This document shows positions 11,363 through 23,300 of a DNA stretch of 64,000 nt, in pieces. Below the pieces are notes generated by a model that saw nothing but the letters and a program-made list of their open reading frames with translations, ran no database searches and was not told the DNA's origin. The position numbers were made by a program, and so were the translations under genes. This stretch comes from Lineus longissimus (taxonomy: Eukaryota; Nemertea; Pilidiophora; Heteronemertea; Lineidae): contig NC_088315.1 of assembly GCF_910592395.1 (NCBI RefSeq), forward strand, positions 19,386,219-19,450,218, in the 5' to 3' direction. Position 1 is the stretch's first letter, and the number at the start of each line of letters is the position of its first letter.

Positions 11363-14300
11363 ATGGAGAAGTATGAAACCATTGCGGAGATTGGGAGAGG
11401 AGCTGGTGGCCCTGTGTATCAGGTGCGGAATAAGGAAAATAACAAGTGAGTGAAGTACAAATGTATTTTTTACTTAATATTGTATGAAAAGATACAGGGT
11501 GACATACGTGTTTTAAAGAACTTTTTAAACTTTGATGGCCATTTCTACTTGTTATACTGGTTATTTGCCTCGAGCTTGATCGTTTACTTTGATTACTTTC
11601 GCATTAATTTTAAAGTTGTCATGTCAACAGACCTACTCTTGCCTAAAAACCCTGCCACAGTAGTGTTTGAATTCTACAAATGTTTTGATGCGGCCAGCAT
11701 ATAGTCAGCTAGGTTTTATATGTGATTCAAAAGAAAGTAAACAATCGACCTCTCAGTGGCAGTTTTGTGAAATCTTTTCCAAAAGATTCCAATCAATATG
11801 TTTTAGATTTGCTGCCCTAAAGCGATTGGAAATTAACGAGAAGAAAAAGACGAAAACTAAAGATGCTGTCTGTCGCGAAGCCAGGTAAGTGTAAATAGCT
11901 AATAGGTGGTGTAAATGTGGCATGTTGGTGGTGAAAATTTGACAAGTCACACGTTGGTGATTGTTCACCAAACAATTGTAGCTTCACTGGAATTCAAATT
12001 GGTTGGTAATTGGGAAAGTCTTGTTGCAAAAGCAACAAATAAGTTTTCGAGCATTGCTTAGTGTTTTTCTTGTGCAAGGTAGCCAGACTTGCCAGAGTGA
12101 ATATCATCAGCTCTTGATATAATTACTCTTTAATGAGTATGAGAATGAGTATTCATAAGCATGAGTATTGACAGAGGGTTTAAAAATATCTTGCCTGTAA
12201 AGCTTAGTGAGGATCCAACCCTTGTCGTAATTCTTCCAGTATCCTCTCCAAATTGAAGCATCCACACATTGTTGCATATCACGATTCGTTCTTCGATGAA
12301 GACCAGCGCTATCTCTGCATCGTTCAGGATTATTGCGATGGAGGAACACTTGACGATCGGATACGACAGGCGGAGAAGGTAATTAAATGATTTGAGTTGA
12401 GATTGTGAGGAGCCTCGTAGCCTTGTGGTTAACAGTGCTGGCTACCATGCAAAAGGACCTGGGTTCAATCCCAGGAGAATCAAGGATTGTATTTCTGGAT
12501 GAACCGGCGTGGCTTTCAAGGAACTGAGTCCTTACAGTCTTTCAAATAAGACTTAAAACTGAGGTTCCTTGTATCTGGTGTCTATGCCAGAGCCAGCGTC
12601 TATGGCAGAGGTAGCAAAAGACCCCACCAAGTGAAAAAACGCAATAGCTTACGGTGGACTCTACCTCTGACTGAAGAGAATGTCACCAGGCCAATCATCA
12701 CAACTTGTGCCCAACCATAGTGGTACGTAAAATAATGCTTTTCCCATCTTGGAGAAGATTAGAACTACTCCTTGGAGAATAACGCCTCAAACTGCAGAGG
12801 GAACACCAAAGAAGATGATACTGTTTGACCCATAAGTATTTTCCTCTTCAGAAAAATGAGCATTTTCCAGAGAACCAGATTATGCAGTGGTTTATTCAGA
12901 TCGTGATGGCCGTCCAGTACATGCATTCAAATAAAGTCTTACACAGAGATATCAAACCACAGAACGTGTTTATGACGAAGAAAGGTGTGGTCAAACTCGG
13001 TAAGAGTTTTCCTGTTCTTGTACGTCTTACTAATTTTGATTCCGTTCTCCCGTATGATGCTTGTGACTGCAGTTCTTTATACTGTAGTCTCTCATATATT
13101 CTAGTTTGGCATCTTCTGTTGGTTAAAAGTTGTGAGACTTATAATCCAGATACTGTTAAGTCAAACTGTTGTGGCAAATAACGTAAGTTCACAATAGCAA
13201 AAGCAAAAAAAAGAGAAGTAGTCGCTTTCTTTCATTTGGTTCCGTCGTTACAGGTGATTTTGGAATCTCTAAAACATTAGAGAGCACAATCGATGTGGCC
13301 AAAACCTGTGTTGGAACACCGTGCTACTTGAGTCCAGAGTTGTGTACAGACGTCCCGTACAGTTCCAAGTCGGATGTTTGGGCGGTCGGCTGTCTGTTGT
13401 ATGAGATGTGTGCCCACCGTGTTGCATTTGACGGCCAGAGCCTTGCTGGGTTATTTTATAAGATAATTCAAGCAGAATTTCAGGTATGCTTTCAAACCTA
13501 CATATATCTCATTGTTAATGACAAATATAAATGTCAGATGTCAACCTTATAATCTGGACTTTCTTATAAACGTTTTGGTTTCATGTATCTGTCCGATATT
13601 TTTTACAGGAAGTCCCGGCTCATTGCTCGGCTAAAATGCGTGATCTCATCAAGGCGACTTTGACAAAGACTCCTGAAGACAGACCAAGGTAATTACTTTT
13701 ACCCTGAAATACTTTGATAAAAAACTGACATAATCAGACATTCTGCCAGGGATAATTTTTTTCAGAATTTTTGGGTAAAAGACCCCCTTCTGAGAGGTTT
13801 TTGTAGAACACCTTACATTGGCTCCCAAATGCCAACTTCAGAAATCATGAAAATTTGTCAAATAATCTTTCAGGGGGACATGCCGTGAATATTTTGAGGG
13901 GGGCTTTCTCCCTGTCCCCCCTCAGAGAAAGCCCTGACAATTATTTCTTACTCTTTTTTTAGTGCCAGTAATATTCTAAACATGCCATTCGTCCGTGAGC
14001 ACCTCGATCGCTTTGTCGAAGAGAAGGAATACCTCCAGCAGCAGCGAGAATTAAAGATGTCGCCAGCGAACACGCTCGATAAAAAAGGAAGCAAATTATT
14101 CCGGCCCAAAACGTCGCCAGTCAAGTAAGTAGTAAATACCAGGGACAAAATTGTGCTTTTGAATATTAAACTCGAGCAGTGCCTGTTATATCATGGTAGC
14201 GCCAGATGATGATGAGGTCAATTGGGGTCAATTGGGGTCAATTAAGTCTTAATATCGTGCAATCACGTTACAATGATTGACAAAAGTGTTTATACACAAA

Positions 14301-17300
14301 CCAAAGTTTTCCTTGCAAAGTGTCCGAAGAGGTGTTTTTGTAATTTCAGTTCAATTAAACTTTAAAAAAAGTTTAATTGAACTGAAATTACACATATATC
14401 TTGAAAGCGATTCCTTTCTTTAGTTTACTATTACAGTCTTTATCTCTTTCTTATATTTTAGATCATTGAAGTACCTCTCGCCGAATTCCACCCTCGGATC
14501 TGAAGACCAGAGTCCATCGCTTCAGAGGAAACGACCCGTGTCAAGTGCTGCTCTCTATTGTGGTAATCTATCAGTGCCAAATGACTCGTTAAAGAGCTCA
14601 TCGTTAAGTGAGTATGATTATACAGTGGAACCTCTCTTTGCGAACACCTCTCTAATAAAGACGCCCTCTCTATTAAGGACACTAGTTTTGATCCCTAATA
14701 GGTTGTCTCCGTTCAATTTGACCTCTCTAATGAGGACACTTCTCTATTAAGGACAGCACTTGTCAGTCCCGAGGGTGTGCTTAAGATGGTACCGTTCAAA
14801 GTAGGCCCTCTGGTCACCACTTTCAAAATGTTTATTTTCGGAAATTTTTCAAAGACGGCGCTTCTTAATAATTTTCAGATAGCAGTTTAACCGGAAGTGA
14901 GGCAGAAGTCGATCAAACAGCTAATAACCACCAGGAACCGGATTACGCCGATGACTTTGAACCTCTGGATGAGGAGCAAGAACATTCCGATCAGTCAGAC
15001 GTGGACGAAGGTTTGTAAACAAACCTCTTCCTCCTTGCACCTACCCAAGTAATTGTGTGAATTAAGTATCAGACTGTACAAGAAATTGGGAATGATTTTG
15101 ACAACATCAAAACTTAAAAACCTAAGAATCCACCCGCTCTCATATTCTTGGTGAAAATACCTCATCTCTAAAATATGGTTAAAGAGTTGTCAGATGTTTG
15201 CCCCCTTCATTTTCATCACTAACATATGTGTGTAACAAGATTCTATCCAAGCTCTACATCGTTTGCATCTCATGTCTCCGCGTGACAGGAATTAACCAAA
15301 CCTAACCCCTGCTTTCTAACCCCCTGAACAGCATACAGAGATGTACTCCAAAGACCAGGTGAGGTCACGAATTTGACAATTGCACCGTCAATCCACACCC
15401 GTCACAATATTTGAAAAATATTCACATCACTGTTTATGTATTCGCCACATGTCACTTTTTTGCACAATTTGACATTTCCTTTTTACCCTCGGTTGCCTAA
15501 AGGCCTACTTTCACATTTTCTCATTTAGAAAAATCAGTGTTCTGTTGTGAGAAATGTTTACTTTTGGCAATGTTCTTCTACTTCTGTAGCTTACATCGTT
15601 TCTCACTTGGTGGGGTCTCATGCTTGCCCTGACAGAGACACCAGATACAGGGAACCACATGTTCACATCTAATTCTTAAGACTGTGAAGAGCCAGAAATT
15701 TGAGTTCTTTGAAAGTTAGCCAGTTTGTCCAGAAATACAATCCTGGGTTCTCCCTGGGATTGAACCCGTGTCCTATTGGTGTGGTAGCAAGCAGTGTTAA
15801 CTCTAGGCTCCTCCCTTTCCGATGTGGCCGGTTGGTTAGCCGCCAGATAGTTAGATGTTGTTCGGTTGTTGGTCAAATAGGACCTGAGTTAATTATTTTG
15901 TTACAACATGTATGGTGCTGGCTTGTGGTGGACGCCATCAAGAGACTTGTTTACAAAACACAGTTTATTTTAGGCCTATGCACTTACCTTCTTACGTAAG
16001 TGCATAGGTTCATTTTCTATCAGTTTTCTTATACTCGCCCCATTCGTGTGCAGAGCTCTGTGGTGTGGAGACCAGAAGAACGTTTGCTCCTGTTTCTCCT
16101 TCTTGGACAATTTACTCCAAGGTTCGACGTTTGTGATTAATTCTTTCCAAGCCTATAAATGGAAAGAATGCTTTTCTAACTGTGTGTCGGGCTGTGTGTC
16201 TCGAGGGATATTTCAAACTATGTATTGGCACAGACCGACATAGACTCGTGCACATGTGATACAGCTATTTCGTAAAGTCGTTTAAACAAGTCTCTGTGGC
16301 GGCCGCAAGGAGGGGCACTTTACGTTTACGTGTACGTGTACGTGTTGTCGTACTTCCTGTTAGATATATGTACTTCCTGTTGGATGTGTACTTCCTGTTT
16401 GTCATTCAAGGCCTTCGTAAACCGTGACTTCTCTTTGTCACTCACTTCCGTTACCGGACTTGCACTCATCCTGTTCTTTTTCGTGACGTCATCTCTACAT
16501 GTACATGACTGTGTTTCTACTGGCGGATGTGTCTTCAGTTACAGACGGAGCGAACTTCTCCTAGCATTCAATGAGCTCTGGTGGTGTTGACACTTATAAT
16601 ATGTTTATGTTTACCTGGCTTGTTCCTGTTATTGTGAATAAAGTGTGTTTGTGTATTTGTGTAAAACAGCTTCAGGGTTTGTGTTTCTTCTGGTAATTTA
16701 GTAGTGTTTTTTCATGCAGCTATGGTACATTGGTCTCTCCGACCGGATTTTTCATCCAGATCACATTCTTCGAGGCTGTTTTGCTGATCAATTTTTCTTT
16801 CCAGGAGCATTCATTGGTGATTGTTTGTTGTCTTTGAAGAGATCTATGTCACAAGTTCATGCATTTCTGACATCACTTTTCATACCTACATGTATTTCAT
16901 AGCGTACCGGTTGTGTGAATGCGTCATGTGCGTGCAACGTTACGTTTGCGTCATTGTAAATGAGTCATGTGCGAATGCGTCTTGTGTGTGTCACTGTGAA
17001 TGAGATGTGAATGAGGTGTTTCTTGTTTCTTACATTTTCATTTACAATTCTGGTGTGGTCGTTTTGTGCGTGTCATCACTATTCACACGGCATATTTCAT
17101 TCGGTACGACATTTTGGTATCATGTTCTATTCAATGAGTTAGAGTTGTGTATTGCAAAATGGGCCAAATGCATATAAGTGCATTTGTTATTTTCAGTTGT
17201 TTGAGCAACGGTGCTCTGGTCATATAATTTGATGATGTGTTGCATATACATGTACTCTTATAGTGATCAGTAACGTTACGTGTGTTTCATTCATTCACTG

Positions 17301-20300
17301 GTATTAAATTGTTACGTGACATATTTGTGCATAAGGTAGTGTTGAGCCGAGGACTATCGGGTGTAGAGATTCTAAATAAGAATCTAAGCATTTCGTCGTG
17401 GGTTTTAAGTGGAGAACCTTTGGAGCATACTTGTCGAGATTGGCACTAGCTGATTAAAAACGGTGCGTGCCAATTGCGACCGGTCATCTCGTATAAAGCA
17501 TTTATTGTGCGGTGTAAAACATCCTCCCCTCAGTGTGTCTTTATTTTCATACTCAAGTACAATAGTACAATATGGCGGCAAGTTTAAATGAGTTGCTTGA
17601 GAAGAGGCGAATCACCAGAGGTCGCTTCACAAAATATATCACTGTGACAGATACAGCTGCTAAGGAAGCTGAAACACTTGTTGCTGATGATGAGTCTAAT
17701 GAAAAAGATGTGCATATAGCGATACGTACAGCTCTTTCTTCATTCAAAAGGGTTGAGGAAGTTTATGGGGAGTTATCAGGAGTGCAGGATCAAATAGATT
17801 ATCATGCAGACAATGATGCTCGCCTAAAAGCGGTGAAAGATGATGATGGTGAGGTGAGATACCTCAAAGCGTACAATCATATGTGTGCTTCGATACAAGG
17901 GTTAGAGGCATGTTTATCACCTGTGCAGGAAGCAAGTGAAGCATCCGGAAAATCTGCTAAATCTGAGTTCAGCCCGGAAATGTTTGCAGAAAGCTTGTCA
18001 AAGGCTCTCGCCGGAGTGAGCACTGGCGTTTCTGAGACACAACTAGAAGAAATTCTTTCTACGCTGACGCACAAGAAGCGAGTTATTCAGATCCCAAAAT
18101 TCAAGGGCGATACTGAGCTATTTGATCAATGGCGAGATCTTGTGGGTGCAGAGGTTAGAAAACCTGGGTACAGTGATGTCGAGAAGACTCATGTTGTAAT
18201 TTCATTACTCGATGGAGAGGTAGCAAAGTTGGTGTCTGGTTTGAAAGACCCAAGCTACGAAGAAATAATCGAGTTCTTAGAGAATCGTTACGGAGATGTG
18301 TTAGCTCGCATTGAGAAGGCTGTCAATGAGATAGCTAGTGTTCCAGTTGTAAAAAGTCCCACAGTTCGAGAGTTGGATCCTGTGCTGAACACACTGGTGG
18401 CAAACTGGAATTACATTAAGAAGAGGACACACGATGACCCAGAGCTCATCCGATCTAGTTGGATTCTCACTGCGTTAGTAAGGAGGAAGATGCCGAAGAG
18501 TTTGGTGAGAAAGTGGGACAGCGAACGAATCAAAGAAGAAAAGAGAACGACAGCTCCGTCCAACCTTCCAATTCGAATTGACGACTTGATCGAGAAGATC
18601 CAAGATGCAGTGAAGGTTGCTAGAAGGTCAGAGTCCCTTCCAAACGATCCAAAAAAGGAAAGATCATTTGAAAGGCGTCCATCTGGCCACGCCTTGAATG
18701 TGATCCCACAAACACAGGAGAGTACCGAAAGTCGGTGTGTCTTTTGTGATAATGCACACCAATCCTATTCGTGTCCGTCCGTTTCCAAGATGCGTGTTGA
18801 GGAGAGATGCGAGCGTGTGAAAGCAGCAAGGGCTTGCTTCAATTGCTTGTCGAGATTCCACATGGTAAAAACATGTCGATCTAGGGGATGCAAATCGTGT
18901 AAGAAGAATCACCATACTTTGCTCCACTTCGAGAAAAGAAGTGGAAGTGACAACGCTGCGAGAAGTAATGTATCAGGTTCTTCTAACCTTACATCAAAGG
19001 TACCACATCAGAACAAAGTTGAATCGACTGCAGGACTGGTCAAGTCTACTGGTTCAACGAATGTCGTCATGCAGAGCGGCATAGTCAAACTTGAGTCAAA
19101 GTCTAGGGTTGCGGAAGGTCGCGTGTTACTGGACACCGGGAGTGGTGTTACGTTCATTAGCCGTTCAATGGCAAAAAGATTGAATTTGAGAGGCCCCAAG
19201 GTTGAAGGTGAGTTCATCTTGGCAGGTGGAGAGGTGATGGCTACCACTACTGAGAAGGTCAAGTTCTATCTATCGGGAATTCTTCCTGGCTGGAAGGGAG
19301 AAGTTTTCGAAATTTCTGCGTACATTTTGGACAAGCCAAGTGCTCCGATAAATGCTGTCAACGTGGATTTCACCAAGATGAGTCATTTGAGGGGTCTACA
19401 GCTCGCGGAAAGATTTCCTGTCCAGGCAAACTCTGAAGTGGATGTTCTTCTGGGCATTGAAGACACTCTCAACATCTTAAAAGAGAAGAGAATCAGAGGG
19501 CCTCCAGGAACGCCCATGGCACAGAAGACTCACATAGGCTGGATCCTATGTGGGCCGTACTCAACCCAGACCGAAGTCAACCGTACTTATTGTGTCCACC
19601 GCGTCAGCTTCCAAGAACAGAATGAAACTGAGATGGCAACCCGTTATTGGGACCTTGAACACCTGGGCATTCGTCCTAATGAGAGTAAGAACTCGACTGA
19701 ACTTGAGACTTCGGTCTTGGAGCAACACCGAATGATGACAACACGAGTAGGAGACCATTATGTGACTGGATTACCACGTCATCCAAGTTACAAGGATAGG
19801 ATCCTCAAAAGCAACAGAGCCTTAGCTACAAATCGTCTAATAGGACTCGAGAAGAGACTGAAGAGAGACCCCAGATTAGCATCCGAGTATGAAGCTCAGA
19901 TTCAAGACCTGCTCTCAGCTGGAAGAGCCGAAAAGGTATTGGAGGATAGAGAGCCTGACAATCATCAGGTTTGGTACCTTCCTCACCATCCAGTCGTGCG
20001 AAGAGATAAGACGACGACCAAAGTGCGTGTTGTTTTTGATGGGTCCATGATTGGATATGAAGGTGTATCGTTAAATGAGACATTGCTGCCAGGGCCAGCA
20101 TTGCAGCCGGATCTCCCAGGGGTTTTGTTGCGATTTAGACGCCACAGAGTGGCATTAGTGGCTGACATCGAGAAGATGTTCCTTCAAGTTAAAATGAGAA
20201 AAGAGGATCAGGATTCTCAGAGGTTCTTATGGAGAGGTTTGGACAAGTCCAAGGAACCGGAGGTTTATCGTTTAACAACGGTGACTTTTGGTCTCACTTC

Positions 20301-23300
20301 ATCACCATTCCAGACGATTCTTGACCACGTGAAGACAAAGAAGGAATCATATCCAAAAGCTGTCGCTGAGATCGAAGACAACATCTTCGTTGATGATGTT
20401 CTTACTGGTGAGGAATTAGTAGAAGACGCGGCAACTTTAACAACTGATTTGAAGACTGTTTTGTATGACGGAGGGTTTTCTTTGCGAAAATTTATTTCGA
20501 ACAAGCCAGAGGCGCTATCTCATTTAGAAGAGAGAGACTTAGCTTCATTTCACAAGGTTGCAACATTTGCCGAGGAAAGCACAAAGACGCTGGGCGTGAA
20601 ATACTCACCACGTGAAGATGTCCTCATGTTTTCCTTCCTTGAGAGAATGGACGATAGGCCGGTGGAGACTCGTCGTTCTGTTCTACAGCAGTTACACAGA
20701 GTATACGATCCGTTAGGAATGCTTTCTCCGTTCACCATAAAGGCAAAACAGATTTTCCAGAGAACATGGCTGACACAAGGGACATGGGACGACCCTTTAC
20801 CCGAGGAGCTAGATCATGAATGGAGGACTTGGAAGGAACAAGTTGAGATCCTCGATGAAATCAAAGTTCCTCGATGCCTCAAACCTGAAGATTTCCAGAA
20901 TCCAATTTACTCCCTCCATGGTTTTGGCGATGCGTGCGAAGCTTCCTACGGCAGTGCAATCTATCTCTTGGCTGAAGATAGACCATCTGGAAGGAAGTAT
21001 TCTACACTGCTCTTTTCAAAGACTCGTCTGTCTCCTATTGGGAAGAGACATAGCATTCCTGAGCTGGAACTCATTGCCGCGCTCATCAATGCTAGACTGG
21101 TGACATACGTCAGAAATGAACTCAAGCTGCTGATAGAGAAGACAATCTGTTGGACTGACTCTCAGGTCGTGTTGCACTGGATTTCAAAGCCAGCGTATAC
21201 ATGGCAAGTTTTCGTTGCTAATCGGGTGTCAGAGATTCAACAGCTTGTTAGACCACTGAATTGGAGATACGTGCCCGGCAAACTTAATCCTGCGGACCTA
21301 TGCTCACGAGGTGTCACAGCGAGAGCAGTGGTCGACTCCGCACTGTGGTGGGATGGACCACTGTTTCTGAGGCAAAAGGAAACGGAGTGGCCCCCAATAA
21401 TTGTGGTCTCTAATGAAGCCGAGAAGGCTAACGAGAAGAAGAAGACAACAAGTACCTCGTTGGCGGTTTTGCCCAGTCAAAGAATCAAGGACTCCGAGGT
21501 AGAACAATATGTGGAGAAATTTTCAGACTATGAGAAATTCATCAGAGTCATGATGAGATTGAGGAGTTGGATCACACTATACCGAAGAGACAAAGCAAAC
21601 AAAGATGTAGACACTGTCCGAGATGAGGGGAGTGATCGATTGAGTGAGAGGAGGAAGGAAGAACTTCATTGGATACAATGGGCCCAAGAGAAGCATTTCC
21701 AGAAGGAGATACAGAAGCTTAAAGCTGGAGAGAGTGTAGAGAAGACAAGTGTCATCGTCCAATTGAACCCATATTGGGATAAGCGATCACGAGTTATCCG
21801 CGTAGGTGGTCGCCTCAACTATGCCCCACTGCCAGAAGAAGTGAAGCACCCAATCGTTCTTCCGACTCACAATTCGTTCGTGAAGATGCTTGTGATGCAT
21901 TACCACAAGATTACCTTGCATCCTGGAGCGGCTCAGACTCTAGCGAGTCTACGAAACAGATATTGGATTGTCCATGGGAAACAAGAGGTGCGGCGGATAC
22001 TCAATACGTGCAAAACCTGTCGAGAACCTCTCAAGATCGACCAACGAATGGCACCTTTGCCAGAGGAGCGTATATCAATCGCACCAGCATTCACTAATGT
22101 CGGTGTCGATTTTGCTGGGCCACTCTTCGTGAGGGTCACAGTTGGAGGTGAATCAACAAGCAAAGTGTACATTTGTCTGTTTTCCTGTATGGTGACTAGG
22201 GCCATACACCTTGAGCTTGTCGAAACACTGACTACTGAGCAGTTTATGTTGGCCTTGCCGAGAATGATGAGCCGAAGAGGACGATGTCGGATGATGCTGT
22301 CGGACAACGCTAAAACTTTTAAGAAGGCTTCAGACATAGTCCAGAAGATTTTCAAGAAGCAGGATGATGTTAGAGACAAGTTAGAACAAGAGGGCATACG
22401 CTGGAAGTTCATCACTGAACGTGCTCCATGGCACGGTGGGTTTTACGAGAGAATGGTTGGATCGGTAAAGAGACCATTGAAGAAGGTTCTCGGGAAATCG
22501 AAGCTCACCCAGATTGAGCTGATGACTGTTTTAACGGAAGTAGAGGCAATGGTGAACTCGCGTCCATTGACCATGGTGTCGAGTGATACAGAGGATTGGT
22601 TGCCCCTCACTCCGGGGCACCTTGCCATAGGACGAAGCCCCCAGTCTCTTCCGGAGGTTGACAAGGTTACAGCACAGACCACACTTGGCAAGTGTTGGCG
22701 GTACCAACAGTCTCTTATGAAGCAATTTTGGAACAGATGGACAACAGAGTACCTTCTCCAACTCCAGCAGATGCGGAAGTGGACCGATGTAAGGGACAAC
22801 CTTCAAGTTGGGGACGTTGTATTTTTGGCAGAAGAAGGGATGCGAAAGGGAGACTGGACGTTGGCCAAAGTGGAAGAGTTGCACCCAGGCAGGGACAACT
22901 TAGTGAGGTCCGTGACAGTGAGGACAGCTGCTGGTCTGAGACGGCGACCAGTACAGAAGTTAAGGTTACTTGAACCAGTAGATAATCAGTAGATTATCGC
23001 GTACGATTATTACTTATAGATTAGGACATGATGAAGTCATTGCAATTTCCGATGATAATGTTTGCACTACTAGTATACTTTGTTCAAACGATTCATATAG
23101 TAAAATGCTACAAGCGTAGCGCGCGCAAGCAACATAGAGATTTTGTTTTAGTTTGTAGTAAAAATCTTTATACTTGGGTTAATTCGATTTTCAGAGGGGA
23201 GGATGTTCGGTTGTTGGTCAAATAGGACCTGAGTTAATTATTTTGTTACAACATGTATGGTGCTGGCTTGTGGTGGACGCCATCAAGAGACTTGTTTACA

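Noticed and set aside
16046-16590. Open frames inside the LTRs (65 and 86 codons, repeated at 23391 and 23676)
   Set aside because: They are duplicated only because the LTRs are duplicated; there is no homology and they overlap regulatory sequence.
22993-23203. Envelope gene of the BEL element (retrovirus-like)
   Set aside because: Only about 210 bp lie between the polyprotein stop and the 3' LTR, too short for an envelope protein; the element is a retrotransposon without env.
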